From Owenia fusiformis (taxonomy: Eukaryota; Annelida; Polychaeta; Sabellida; Oweniidae), in assembly GCA_903813345.2 (NCBI GenBank), contig CAIIXF020000011.1, positions 16,537,754 through 16,601,753 on the forward strand: DNA of 64,000 nt, in the 5' to 3' direction. Shown here one piece after another: positions 1 to 11,998 of this stretch. The notes under the pieces are model-generated. The model ran no database searches and was not told the origin of the DNA. It saw only the letters and a list, made by a program, of their open reading frames with translations. The position numbers and the translations under genes were made by a program. Within the stretch, counting starts at the first letter, position 1; each line of letters opens with the position of its first letter.

Positions 1-1508
1 ACCGATGCTGCGACTGTTGTGCTTGGATGCGTAACGTTTTCGGCGATCATATCACACATCCGGTGGAGCTTGCATATTTGCGAACTGCTGTCAAAGACAA
101 CAAGCTCACATGATTGGCGTGACATTTGACAAAGGAGAATACACTTCACCAATGTTGGCACTGACTGATATATGTGTATTGCAATCCCATATAATTCATG
201 TCCGTTTATATCTCTCATTTCGTAAAATGAAGCCATTGTTTTAGATCCAGTAAAAAATCCTGATAAAGAGATTATGTACAATGCCGTTACGTGTCCTCTC
301 ATTTTATCCCTTTGGGTTCAAACTGAATGCAATTGACAACAAAACATTATAACGATGGTATCGATGCTGATTTTGGATATCGAGTGATACAAACGAAGTT
401 CAATGTCTTACCCACTTTCGTTTCCTAAATCAATTTTTATACCCTATATATATTTATGTTATTGTTGTCATAGTGAGAGAACAATTAACCTTGCTTGCGC
501 CAAAACCTTTATTACTTTTAACGTTTCTAGTCACTTTTAATGGGATAATAATAAAATTCATTTTAATTTATTTTAAGTAAGATTTTTAGGTGTTTCTTTA
601 CTTTTCTTAGCTTTTGAATTGAGGTATATTTGATATTGATATATATTTGATATATTAATGTCCTCACACACCTTTATAAGAAATCAATATCTAATCCATA
701 TATTGATGTCATTGATGTCACAGTAAACTGAAGCCCATGGATACGTTTATAAACCACTTCTTATTACAAACAATAAACACAATATACTTCCGGCTTATAG
801 GCCGAATTATGCCTGTCATTAACAGGGGTCAAAATATGCCAGTTAAAATGTTTTTGCCAGTAATTAAATATCGCTCAGTTGCTTATAAAAATACTAAACT
901 TTTGAGAAAAATAGTTTTGGCCTTCACTACTATCCTCAGAAAATGATAAATGATGAATAGTAGCAGTAATCACTGGGTTTTTTTCTACACATTCTTGGAG
1001 CAAGACTACTCCCCTAATAGTTTATGTTAAACAAACCGAAAAGATCCACTGAAGGTATTGACTTCTTTCAGATGATGTCATGAATTTCAACTTATTCTAA
1101 TAAGTTTGGTTTAAAGATAACAAAATAAACCACGCCTGCTTAACCTTATATAGAGTTGGGCGTGACTTGTTTGACATGTTGTGGTTGCACACGGTTGCTC
1201 ACGTATTACTAGAGTTATGTTTGTAATGTTCTTTCTTCTTTCAAATGCAACCGAGCTGAATACACGGCTGGAGGACTCCGCGCATGTTCTCAACTCTAAC
1301 TGTTCCACGACTAGTTACTTTGACGGAACGTCAATGTAACAAAATGGATGGACTCTCTGGATACGAGTTTTTTGTTTTCAATAATAAGTGTGCCATCATT
1401 AAGCAATTTTCATAAAGGTCAAACCATTTGTTTCACTTATGATTTGAAGACAAAGATGTATTGATGAGAATGAAAACTACTCTATGTAACTAGAAGTAAC
1501 TTTCTTTT
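1..1508. other. No supported gene
   Basis: A frame on the + strand is open from the window edge to a stop near base 126 and encodes a somewhat hydrophobic 41-residue stretch. It could be the tail of an exon lying to the left, but nothing in it is recognisable. The rest is AT-rich and only short chance open frames are seen. Confidence 0.4.
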
Positions 1509-1765
1509 AAAGGACAACGGATGGTATCGCAACAGATTTCAGACAGTCATATGTTGGATTTTGGCTAATTTCTAAGGATTTGAACACCGTGCATTTGTTA
1601 GGCCAATGCATTAACTCCAGGACAAGCAGTGATAGAGATGATAAAATAAATTGGACTTTGAGACAGAGAAGGTGCAAATACCCCATCAACATGTTTTTTG
1701 TAATTTTGTCCTGATTTCCAGCCCTTTCCACACCTGTTTTTTAATATTTGCGTTTTGAGACACGG
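1509..1765 (+). repeat. Left arm of a foldback repeat split by the first LINE
   Basis: This ~250-bp stretch recurs in inverted orientation at 6575-6802. Both arms share the core GGTATCGCAACAGATTTCA, then ATATGTTGGATTT and GGCCAATGCATTAACTCCAG, with roughly 75-80% identity by eye. Removing the LINE leaves a ~650-bp palindromic element with a short loop, so the LINE sits in the loop. No transposase is visible. The element is non-autonomous and its class is unknown. Confidence 0.75.
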
Positions 1766-1925
1766 TTAATATCTTTAAAGGGAAATATGATTCATGTAGG
1801 GGTTTTAAAGATATCAATTTTGGGTGCCCCAAATTAAGCTGAAAACAATGGATCACATTAGTTTTCCCAAATAAATCATATTTTCGTTTAAAGAGGTCAA
1901 CTGTGTTTCAAAATGCAACATATTG

Positions 1926-2477
1926 ATGAACAAGAAAACGATCACAGAGCTTAATAGTCGTATAACAGAGATGACAATGGATTTGAAAAGAGCGAAAATT
2001 GCATACGATACCTTATCGGACAAAGTTCTTGATCAAGACACATACTCTAGGAGAGACAGCATCCACTTTTACAATATAGAGGAATCAGAAGATGAAGATT
2101 GTGAATTAAAAGTGAGGAAGATGATTAATGAACAACTCAAAATAGATGCGAAAGATATAAAATTCGAAAGAGTCCATCGTCTGGGAAAAAGAAACCAAAA
2201 TGATAGATCAGCAAATAAAAGCAGACCAATCACAGCAAAATTCCATTGGTTCAGAGATAAAAAGCTGGTATGGGACGCTCGACGAAACTGCAAAGACTCC
2301 CCATACAGAATGGATGAAAGCTTTTGTAAAGAGATTAACATGAGGAGAAAGGCACTCTACCCGTATATGAAAGAAGCGCGGAATCAGGGAAAACGAGCAT
2401 TTATGATAGCAGACACACTACATTTGGACAATAGAACATACAAGAGCACAGATGTATCCAGAATACCAATACCTTGA
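1926..2477 (+). pseudogene. LINE ORF1 protein, N-terminally truncated
   Basis: About 183 residues remain of an L1-type ORF1 nucleic-acid-binding chaperone. An N-terminal helical, coiled-coil-like start is followed by an RRM-like and C-terminal domain. Landmarks are YSRRDSIHFYNI, an acidic stretch, RVHRLGK, and a basic tail with FMIADTLHLDNRTY. The only ATG available (1926-1928) is part of the target-site duplication, not of the element, so the apparent start is accidental and the true N-terminus was lost by 5' truncation. The gap to ORF2 is ~300 bp. Confidence 0.8.
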
Positions 2478-2772
2478 AGAAAGACTAATATTTTTCGATG
2501 GAGGGAGCCCACAGAGACTTTAATGGAAAATAGTTCATCAATTATTTATTGAAGGACTATTGTTAAGAATACAATGAATGTGTATGTGAGAATGGATTGT
2601 CTGAATTTGATAGGAGTGAATGAATATTTAGCAATGTTGTACAAATATGTTATTTGGATGATACAATACTGTTGTAAACTAATCATATGCCTAAAAGTAT
2701 ATATTGGATATAAATTATTTAATACTACATATTTTTATAGCTTAAACCACAAAATGAACAGGCGCTAGATCG

Positions 2773-3312
2773 ATGATGAATTTTAAAATGCTATCTTTTA
2801 ATGTTAGGGGCTTGGTGAATCAAAATAAACGGGATACGGTTATGAATTGGGTAAAGAGTAAAAACAAAGACATTACCTTTTTACAAGAAACCCACAGTAC
2901 ACACGAAATTGAAAATACATATAATAATAACTGGAAAGGTGATATATATTTTTCACATGGGTCCTCTAAAAGTAGAGGAGTAATGATATTAATAAAAGAC
3001 TCTCTTGATATTAAGGTCAAACGACACATTTCTGATAAAAACGGGCGGTTTCTTATTTTAGACACTGAGATTCAAAATGAACGCTTTATTTTAATAAATG
3101 TTTATGGGCCAACCATCGAACAAGAAAAACTTCCATTTTGGACTGAATTCGCGCGTAAGATAGAAGATTTCACAAACGATGACACCTATTTAATAATAGG
3201 CGGCGATTTCAATATCATATTCAGTGCAGATCTTGATAGAAGTGGTGGAAATCATAAAGTTAGGCTAATAAACAGATTATCAATTTTTTTGACACATTCA
3301 TGCTTAATTTAG
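2773..3312 (+). pseudogene. LINE ORF2, endonuclease part (first frame)
   Basis: This is the APE-type endonuclease domain that nicks target DNA for target-primed reverse transcription. Visible motifs are LSFNVRG (Asn), FLQETH (catalytic Glu), VYGPT and GGDFNIIF (Asp/Asn). The last endonuclease motif, SDHSPI, lies in the next frame at about 3470. The frame is lost in a run of seven T at 3284-3290, where a one-base change separates this open frame from the one continuing at 3300. The two parts are one ancestral ORF2. Confidence 0.85.
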
Positions 3313-6185
3313 ACTTGGTTGATTTATGGCGTCTTAGAAACCCCAACAGAAAAAGATACACTTGGCGTCAGAAAAATCCTACAATAATGAGTAGGTTAGA
3401 TTTGTGGCTGTGTTCAGATAACCTCCAACATAATGTTGAGAAGATTGATATAGATACAGGTATTAAGTCGGATCATTCTCCTATAGTCATTTATTTTAAT
3501 AATATAAATACAAAACCAGGCCCAAACCACTGGCGGTATAATAATAGCCTTTCAAATGACATTGATTTTAAACATGAACTTGGGCAAAATATTCCCAAAT
3601 GGTTAAATGAAGTTACAGAAATTGAAGATCAAAGAGTTGTCTGGGATTTTATTAAATACAAAATACGACACTTTACCATTGCTTATTCAAAGAAGAGGGC
3701 AAAGGCTAGAAAGAAAAACAAATGTGACCTAGAAAACAAACTTAATACGCTACAGAGCAATTTAGATAAAAATCCAAATGACATAGAAATTAAAAATGCA
3801 TACTACAAATGCCAATTAGAGCTTGAGACTCATTTTGACTATGTAACACAAGGTGAGAGAATTCGATCAAGATCTCAAGATTTTGTTGAAGGGGAGAAAG
3901 GCTCAAAATATTTTCTTCAACTAGAGAAACAAAATGCTGCAAAAAGTAACATAACACAATTAAAAAATGCAAATGGAGTAATATCTAAAGATTTTGAAAT
4001 AATTCAAAATAAAATCAAAGAATTTTATAAACAGCTTTATTCAAAATCAAAAGCAAATGTATATAATAAAAATGCAGATGTATTCTTAGAAAATAATAAT
4101 ATTCCTAAGCTAACCGAGGAGGAAAAATTGTCTATGGAATGTCAAATCACAGAGCAAGAATGTTATAAAATTCTTCAAACTTTTAAAAATAATAAGTCCC
4201 CCGGAAGTGATGGTCTTACTATTGAATTTTATTCTACATTTTGGGAAAAAATAAAAACAACTTTTATGAATTCTATAGGTTTCACATTTAATAAAAAGGA
4301 AATGTCAGTTTCTCAGAGAGAAATCATTATGAAACTCATTCCGAAAAAAGGAAGAGATGTCATGTTTTTAAAAAACCAACGTCCGATTTCATTAATAAAT
4401 GTGGATGCAAAAATAATTTCCAAAGTTATGTGCAAGCGCATTAAATCTGTATTAGGCAAATTAATTAAATCAGATCAAGCAGCATTCATAAAAGAAAGAA
4501 AAATGGCTGAAATTATAAGATTAATAGATGACATGATGTTTTATACAGAAGATGAGAATATAGGGGGCGCTTTTGTAGCTGTTGACTTTCTCAAGGCATT
4601 TGATTCTCTAAGCCACGATGTTTTAATAAAAGCTTTAGAAAAACTAAATTTCGGAGAATATGTTATTTCATGGGTTAAAATATTGTCTTGTAATATAACT
4701 GCCCAAGTTATGAATTTGGGGTTCTGCGGGGAAAAATTTAAAATAGAAAAGGGAATTAAACAAGGTGATCCATTATCACCAGTACTCTTCATCATTGCAG
4801 TAGAGTTTCTAGCCCAAAATATAAGAGATGATGCATTAATAAAAGGAATTCAAATTGGTAATAAAGAAATAAAACTGAGCATATATGCAGATGATATGAC
4901 GTTGTTTGTTCGGGATAAAAACTCTATACTGCAGTCAATGAAAGTACTTGATAGCTTTGAAAAATGTAGTGGCCTTAAAACAAACTTAGACAAAACTGAG
5001 CTCTTTACAATAGGAAGATTTAAAGATCAAATTTGGGACATTGAACACTTGAAACAAGTTCAAGAAATTAAAATTCTTAGAGTGTATTTTAATTATGATA
5101 GAAAGCTCAAAGCAGAGAAAAATTTTAGGTCGACAACTAATCACCTTAAGCAGGTATTGAGCCTATGGCAAAGTAGAAATTTGACAATTTTAAGTAAAAT
5201 ACAGATCGTAAAAACTTTTGGGCTGTCAAAAATTAGCTTTATAAGTTCAGTTATTGAAACAGATGATTGTTATGTAAAGGAAATAAACGGAATTGTTTTT
5301 AAATTTATTTGGAATGGAAATGACAAGATTAAAAGAAAAGCTCTTATTTCAACAATTAAAAAAGGAGGACTCAATATGAGCGACCTCAAAACCAAAATTC
5401 AAACCTCTCAATTAAGATGGGCCCAAAAGCTTTTAAAGGATACTAAAAAGGAATCACAATGGACAATTATTCCAAATCATTATCTCCATAAATATGGCGG
5501 GCTTTTACTTTTGCTAAACTGCAATTTTGACATAAATAAGCTAAATGCAATTAGCCCAAGATTTTATCATAATATTTTAAAGGCATATACGCTTATAAGG
5601 AGACCAAAGAAAAATGCATTGGATGAAATGATTTGGAATAATGAGAACATTGTCATCAGAAATAAATCAATATTTTGGAAGGAATTTTATGATAAAGGTT
5701 TTCTAAGAATCAAAGATGTTATGCTTAATGGTATGGTTAAATCATGGAATCAGGTCAAAATGCAAACTGGACTTTCACACAATTATATGCTAAAATGGTT
5801 TGGCCTCATTCAGGCAATACCATCAGATTGGTTAAGAGTACCGAATGGAAATATGAATGACCAGGTATCTCTAGATAATATAACAGTAATAAAAAGCGAT
5901 ACAGAAGTCAACTTTTTAAAATGTACATCTAGAGAATTTTATAAAATATTGCTGGAAGCTATTGCAGAATATCCAACAGCAAAACACACTTTATCAGATA
6001 AATATCATATTAAAGAAGAAAATTGGTCATTTTACTATGAACACTTTTATAAAACCCTGACATATTCAAAACATAAGGCATTTCAATATAAGCTCTTAAA
6101 CAATATTTTGTATACAAATAGTGAACTTTTTCAATACAAAATAACTCCTTCACCAATGTGTGAGTTTTGCCATGTGAACATATAA
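3300..6185 (+). pseudogene. LINE ORF2, reverse transcriptase and C-terminal part (second frame)
   Basis: This continues ORF2 after the frame break. It starts in the endonuclease tail (SDHSPI), then carries the reverse transcriptase: SPGSDGLTIEFY, NQRPISLINVDAKI, AVDFLKAFDSLSHD (motif A Asp), KQGDPLSPVLF and YADDMTLF (motif C, about codon 528). A thumb and C-terminal region end in a CEFCHVN Cys motif. The reading stops at 6183-6185, in the middle of the Cys/His knuckle. The same frame continues TCDHIFFNC and stays open to about 6461, so the stop is a premature nonsense change in a formerly longer protein. Confidence 0.9.
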
Positions 6186-6574
6186 ACTTGTGACCACATC
6201 TTCTTTAATTGTGATTATACGAAACAGTTTTGGAAATCATTAATAGATAATACATTAAAAGATCTCGAAATTTTTTCTCTGCTTACAGTATTATTTGGTA
6301 GCCCAAAATGGAGTGATTTTGAAAATATGGTAAATATTATAGGAAAGTACTACTTATATAATAAGAAAATGCAACAAGAGCCTCCAAATTATTACAACTT
6401 TAAGGCATATTTAGATTATTGTTTAAAAATGAAAATGGATTTTAACAGTATGATGGTATGAGTGGAGAATGTGAATGAATGGGTAATGGAGTGACTTGTA
6501 TAATTTTTCACTTATATGTATACATTTTAAATTTGATGAATAAAAAAACAAACAAAAAAAACAACATATTGATG

Positions 6575-6802
6575 CATCAAACATTGAAAAAACATGTGAG
6601 GAAAGGGCTGAAAATCAGGACAATGTTACAGAAAAACGTTTTAGGGTGTTTGCACTCCAAATTATTTTATCTCCTCTATGCGTGCTTGATCTGGAGTTAA
6701 TGCATTGGCCTAACGTATGCACCTGTTCAAATTCCAAATAAATAGCCGAAATCCAACATATGCCAGTTTGAAATCTGTTGCGATACCTTCCGTGGTCCTT
6801 TC
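6575..6802 (-). repeat. Right arm of the foldback repeat
   Basis: This is the inverted partner of 1509-1765. It starts directly after the LINE's right target-site duplication and ends at CGATACCTTCCGTGGTCC, the complement of the left arm's outer end. Confidence 0.75.
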
Positions 6803-7170
6803 TCTGATTAGTATTAAGACCAATTAAATAAACACCTTTTGCTATATTTGCATATCTAGTGATGCTTGTATTAATACATATGCTGTATGAATACATTATA
6901 CTCAAATATTTAATATGATTTATCCCACATACCCCCAAACACGCGTAGCGATAGTGACCATATTTTTCATCAAATTTGAGAAGATTCAATGACATTTGGT
7001 ATTCTTATTCGAGACTGTATTTAACACCTCCCTTTGAATGAAACTTTTTGATCGACCTGGAATGTGGAACCAATTAGACAGACTTCTTTTCCATGTTTTT
7101 CCAAAACGGTAATAGTCAGAGCACTGGGGAATTTTAGGGTATAATTTCTACAGTTTTTTTTAAACATATA
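6803..7170. other. No supported gene
   Basis: AT-rich sequence with no convincing coding frame, RNA gene or internal repeat. Confidence 0.4.
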
Positions 7171-7980
7171 GACGTGTCGCAAAAAGGTGGCGCATTTGTT
7201 TTTTAAGGGTATCGCGTGAATGTAACTTTGATTCCCCGGATTATAAGATTATGAGTTTTTTACAAAAACATCTGGCAAATATCCCATGTTGACACGTTAC
7301 ATTTTGAATTATTTTTCGTCTTTAAACGCTCATAACTGAAACAATATATGACTATTATACTTATTTTTCGTCTTGATAAAGGTAGATGGAAGTTTTATTT
7401 CAAAGGATGAATTTTAGTAAGCGTCCCATATTGTGACGTCATAGAGTCTGAAAAATAGAATCTGTTGACAGCGACCTTTTTTGCTCATTTTTTGGTACCT
7501 TCAACTTTTCAGGTGTACATTAAACAAAAAATACGAGATCAATTCTTAATAAATCATACATGATTATTTTGCTCCTAAACTCTAGTTTATTAATAAATAG
7601 TTGATTTTGGTCACAAAAGTATGTGTTTTCTGTTGTATGTGGAAAAGTGGAGGACGAAAGGTTTTCAAAATTCATTAAAATAGGGCTAATTTACGCCATT
7701 CGCCTATTTTCAAGCACGGCAACACGTATATTTATTTCACCTAAAATTTCAATTGATTCGTGTTTTATGATGCTCCTAGCCCATTAACTATTATATATGA
7801 TATCAGAGTTATTCGTCTAAAATGTTTTGAGATATAGAGGTAAATGTGGAGGACGAAAGGATTTTCATGTGTGTACATTTTTCTCAAAAACGTCACATTC
7901 TATCATGTTAAAAGCGAGGATCCTCTGGATTACGCCACAAAATGTGTAACAATGCGTGCGCGAGCTTTTTGCGACACGTC
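7171..7980. mobile_element. Non-autonomous TIR DNA transposon, 810 bp
   Basis: The ends are perfect 16-bp inverted repeats: GACGTGTCGCAAAAAG at 7171 and its complement ending at 7980. ATA on both sides (7168-7170, 7981-7983) is a candidate target-site duplication. No transposase frame is present. Inside, the 15-mer GTGGAGGACGAAAGG is repeated at 7647 and 7846, about 200 bp apart, suggesting an internal duplication. The superfamily cannot be assigned from the termini alone. Confidence 0.75.
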
Positions 7981-8927
7981 ATAATATTTAACCTACTGGT
8001 GCCATGATATACCATATACTATATATTTTCTCTTATACCGTATACCATATTTTTTACACCTCTTCTACCAGGTACGATAATTTTCACCCCCTATTATACA
8101 ATATACAATAAATTTTTACCCTTTTAATACGATATACAATATATGCACCCCCATCCACGTGCAGAAAAAATGATGATGCAAGTTTACCCAATCACCGGAT
8201 TATACCAGACTTAAGATCAGTTAATGGAACCGTGCTTACCTTTTGTTATTCATAACTATTTTTAGAACAAGAGAACAATTCGATAGGTTCTCGTTTCAGA
8301 AGAGACAATGAAAGTTCATTTCATTAAGTGTTTTCACTTTAATTGCAGAATCATTCGATCGGGTGATGTATAGCCTAGAAATGAAAGAAATCATTCGTCA
8401 AAACAAATATAGAACCTGCCAACGAGAGCGTTGTATTGAAATACACCACAAAATACATTTAATATTTGGACACTCAGAACTACCGTTAAGTTGCTATAGT
8501 CGGTTGATGGCAGACGTCTACCTGAAGTCTTATACCTGTGGACTTAATGTGGGTTCTATATACGCGTGGATACGTAGGGCCTACACACATGTATACAAGT
8601 ATCATTGTAGTTTTATATCGTCGTAAAAAATAATTCAGGACTAAATTGAAGCAGTAGAGCATCAATTTCCACTACACCGTTGTCGTTGTTACGTAATCAT
8701 GGTAGATCGAAGGAGTGGATATAACTTTTATATTTGTATATTGGCATAGATACGTGGACTTTTTCCCTAGAAAGTATTAACTTTGGACGACATCGTTCTT
8801 CACTTTGCCAACGCCGTGTCTCCATTTGCCGAAACGTACACGTGAGTGTACTGGGAGGTTTGTCCACGCCTTCGCAGATTATCACACGGAGAAATCATTT
8901 CCACCCGGGATTTATTTTAGCACCGAT
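7981..8927. other. AT-rich low-complexity tract and 5' flank of the GPCR gene
   Basis: 7985-8150 is a degenerate run of ATACCATATA-like words mixed with CACCCC. The remainder is the 5' flank of the GPCR. Short open frames here have no recognisable content, and no clear TATA box was found. Confidence 0.4.
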
Positions 8928-9944
8928 ATGAACATAACTGGTTACGATGAGAGTAGGTCGAGGTTCGTCCCCCTTCCTTCATATACGAGAGATATCAGTA
9001 TATTTGCAGCAGTGTTGGTCGCTCTAGTATGTGTATTTGGTATTGCAGTAAATGGATTCATAATGCTTGTCATTGCTAAGACAAAGAAACTGCATACAGT
9101 TCCAAACTGGCTTATATTCATGATGTGTGCAACTGACGTCATTCAGTTCTCCGTGGTAAAACCGGCTCAGCAGGTAGTTACAGAAGTCCTTCATGGATGG
9201 CCGTTTGATTACCAAAGCTGTTCTGTGTTTGGTTTCTTAGCCATTCTGTTCATTGCTCTGAATCTCTTCAATCTTTGCTACATGGCTATCAATCGGTATG
9301 TTTTGATTGTCCATCAGTCAGCTTATCAAACCATATTCAGCAAGAAAGGCACAATTGCACTCGTTGTTTCTTCAACGGCGTTCGTGTTCATCGCTCTTTT
9401 GGTGCCTTTCACTGGCCTGTGGGGAAAGTATGGTTACGTAGAAAAAACGAACGCATGTAGCATGATCGTCGATTCACCGAACAGCTCAAGCTTCAGTTTA
9501 GGTGTCTCTGTAATCGGATTCGTGTTACCATTGTTGGTAATGCTTTATTGTTATGTACGTATTCTTATCTTTGTTAAATTGCAACAGAAGAAGATCAATG
9601 GACACAACAATGGGACGAAGACAACGACGATGGCAGTCAAGAAAGCGGATGTTAAATTAGCCAAAGTGATGGCATCGATATTCCTGCTCTACGTAGCATG
9701 TATTCTCCCAAGGATGGCCCTAAACTGGATAGATCCAAACAACCAGTATCCCATGGCTCATAAAATAGCCACAGCTATTCTTTTGTCTTACAGTCTGCTT
9801 AATGGAATTGTTTTTACGCTTCAGAATACGCAGTTTAAAAAATCCTGTCTTACATTTGTCGGTATTGATCCATCACAAGTCCAGTTGGTAGAGGAGCCTC
9901 AATCAGATCATGAAAGACAAATTACTACAGTTTCCCATACTTAG
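8928..9944 (+). CDS. Rhodopsin-family (class A) GPCR, moody/Tre1/melatonin-like group
   Basis: This is a seven-transmembrane receptor of 338 residues in one exon. The Met at 8928 was chosen over the in-frame Met 41 codons upstream because MNITGY gives a short extracellular N-terminus with a glycosylation sequon (N2). Landmarks are N42 in TM1, D70 in TM2, C98 (TM3) with C177 (ECL2) for the disulfide, N122-R123-Y124 in place of DRY, P201 in TM5 and P261 in TM6. In TM7 the NPxxY position reads NGIVF, so both the Pro and the Tyr are replaced. A Lys-rich third loop and a ~35-residue tail follow. NRY is typical of the moody/Tre1 and melatonin-receptor branches. The ligand is unknown. The protein acts in the plasma membrane through G proteins if it is functional. 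No frame breaks are seen. Confidence 0.85.
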   Translation: MNITGYDESRSRFVPLPSYTRDISIFAAVLVALVCVFGIAVNGFIMLVIAKTKKLHTVPNWLIFMMCATDVIQFSVVKPAQQVVTEVLHGWPFDYQSCSVFGFLAILFIALNLFNLCYMAINRYVLIVHQSAYQTIFSKKGTIALVVSSTAFVFIALLVPFTGLWGKYGYVEKTNACSMIVDSPNSSSFSLGVSVIGFVLPLLVMLYCYVRILIFVKLQQKKINGHNNGTKTTTMAVKKADVKLAKVMASIFLLYVACILPRMALNWIDPNNQYPMAHKIATAILLSYSLLNGIVFTLQNTQFKKSCLTFVGIDPSQVQLVEEPQSDHERQITTVSHT

Positions 9945-10097
9945 ACTCACGAAAATTGTTTTAGTTGCAAGAAAATCGATCTGTTTTTTATTGGACAGCA
10001 CCTTTCCTTTCAACCGAGGTTAGGCCATTGATGCCATGCTGCCGAATGTCGTCCATACAACTGCGTTTGGTCTTAAACACCAGCTAATTTTCGAATA

Positions 10098-10238
10098 TAA
10101 CACATCTTTGTGATGTTTTAATCGATGTTAGCATATTCCATACATCTTCATTTATCTTGATGTAAAATAACAAAGCTATTATAGTGTTTAACACGCCAGA
10201 AATGAACATAATATTATTCGAAGCGTATTTCGATTTTT
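10098..10238 (+). repeat. Dispersed repeat, copy A
   Basis: Shares GATGTTTTAATCGATG and CGCCAGAAAT.AACATAATATTATT.GAAGCG with 11562-11712 on the same strand, and with 40545-40690 on the opposite strand. Identity is roughly 70-80% by eye. It is a non-coding MITE- or SINE-like family whose ends are not defined. Confidence 0.6.
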
Positions 10239-11561
10239 TAGGCCACCATTTTGTTTGTCGATTTTGACCAACCAGAGCAGTCTCCTAGCGTTCGTTCAGT
10301 GCAATCCGTGCCTCCTGTGCGTACCTCATGCAGTTCTTTAAATTCCCGCGAAATTTACCCTTCTAAAAATTTGACCTACTTCAAGAAAATATATTTCTTC
10401 GCGCTTGCTAGTGATTTTATTCACTATATTTTATAAAATGTTTATTTCTAATGTAGTTACACGTCGCACGAAACTGGGGACAATTAGCGTAACATTATGG
10501 CGTCAAAAACCAAGACAAAACAATGAGCAGCATAGGGCGCAAACAGCCTTACAACGTCAAAAACGACAAGCGTCACATGTTTGTCAAGTTTAGTCAACCT
10601 AAAAATAAAATACTTTTATCCTTATCTAATCATGACAAAATTCACAGGGTAGCAAGATCTCGACGACAATATTTCTAAAATGTTTTTGAATTTTGAAAAA
10701 CGGTCAAGAAAGCCACTTGGGGCGTTGGTAAAAATTGATATGTATGGAATTTGTGGTAAAAAATCGATGCGTCACATTTTTTCAAGTCTCGAAAACCAGC
10801 TCTTGTTTTAATATTATTTGCAAAATAAACAAACTGGTTATTGTTTTGTAAATTTCGTCATGACAATATTGTGCAGTTAATTTTTCTTTCAAATCAGACT
10901 TAAATTAGAAAGTTAAATGAAGGTAAACTTATTGCTCGTCCCATTCGCCTTCAAAACCTTACACAATTTTGAAAATTTTAAAAGCGTTCATGTAAGATAA
11001 TTTTAACTGTAGCCGTTAAGCAATTGTGACGTCATAAATGAACATGTTTCATTGAATAAATTTTGAAATTTTAGGGGAATTTTGATCATTATTTCAAAAG
11101 TTATCCCAATTTCAACGAGCCCTGTAAGCGTAAAGTGTTACGTCTTACAGCGTATTTGACGATGTCGGGATATATTTAACTTTAAGAATATGTTTGATCC
11201 CATCAAAATTTTGACGGAAAAATAATATCACTGAAATGCGAATAAAAAATACTTCAAAATGATATATAAAACACATAGTTAGCTTTTTAAATAAGGCAGA
11301 GCTTAACGCTCAAAGCTGACATCAGCCCGTATTTCTCGAATTGTCCCCAGGTCCGTGCACGTCATAAGTAAGAATTCATTCGTAAGAAAAATATTAAATA
11401 ATTCGTAACAAACAGTTAAAAATAAATGAATACTTAGGATTTTGCAAGGACTTCCGATTATTAATTGTTTATTAACACCGTTGATATGCAGTTCGTTTTG
11501 AAGTGACATCACCCCCATATTCGTAATTTTCGACGTCTCTCTGAGTAACGGATGTCACATG

Positions 11562-11712
11562 TCGATGTGATGTTTTAATCGATGAAATTGAATTTCTTAC
11601 ATATTTCATAGCCCATGATATTTCTTTATCTTGTTGTTAGATAACAATTTATGATATTGGTTAATTCGCCAGAAATTAACATAATATTATTTGAAGCGTT
11701 TTAAGAAAATGT
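11562..11712 (+). repeat. Dispersed repeat, copy B
   Basis: A direct-orientation copy of 10098-10238, 1.46 kb downstream. Confidence 0.6.
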
Positions 11713-11998
11713 TGACACCGCCATCCTGAAAACGTGTAGTAATCTTGAACCCAGTGATTATCGATCTTGACATTTTAGAATTTGTTGTTACTCGAAGATT
11801 TTACCAAATACTACATTGATTACCAATCTTGATAGTAAGATCATTTGTAAACGCAGCTGGTAAACGTTATGATTTATGTTGTATCACAGTTTTGGCGTTG
11901 TTAATTAAGTATTACAGATCGAACTAATTTCAGAAGCTTTCTCAGATCGTGCCCCGGGAATTTTAGAACTATTTTAACATCGTCAGAGAGAAAGTGGA

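Larger units (their letters stand above)
1929..6561 (+). mobile_element. L1/Tx1-like LINE, 5'-truncated, flanked by 13-bp target-site duplications
   Basis: This non-LTR retrotransposon has the L1-group order: ORF1 (RNA-binding protein), then ORF2 (APE endonuclease, reverse transcriptase, C-terminal Cys/His motif), then an A-rich tail. The 13-bp CAACATATTGATG occurs at 1916-1928, immediately before the element, and at 6562-6574, immediately after its A-rich tail (6541-6561). This defines the insertion exactly. The left boundary falls inside ORF1, so there is no 5' UTR and the copy is 5'-truncated, as is usual for LINEs. ORF2 carries a frame break near 3285 and a stop at 6183, so this copy is dead but fairly young. 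It landed in the loop of the foldback repeat described at 1509 and 6575. Confidence 0.9.
9945..11998. other. No supported gene; holds two copies of a dispersed repeat
   Basis: There is no coding frame of note. The two repeat copies at 10098-10238 and 11562-11712 are listed separately. The sequence between them is AT-rich and unrecognised. Confidence 0.4.

Noticed and set aside
737-946. 69-codon frame as a gene
   Set aside because: AT-rich, no recognisable motif, length expected by chance.
8363-8626. 87-codon frame upstream of the GPCR as a separate gene
   Set aside because: No motif, no homology recognised, and no splice link to the GPCR.
8805-8927. Upstream in-frame ATG as the GPCR start
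   Set aside because: It would add 41 residues that are not receptor-like. MNIT at 8928 gives a normal glycosylated N-terminus.
10098-11712. Direct repeats 1.46 kb apart as a pair of long terminal repeats
   Set aside because: There is no coding content, primer-binding site or TG...CA ends. A third copy exists alone in inverted orientation.
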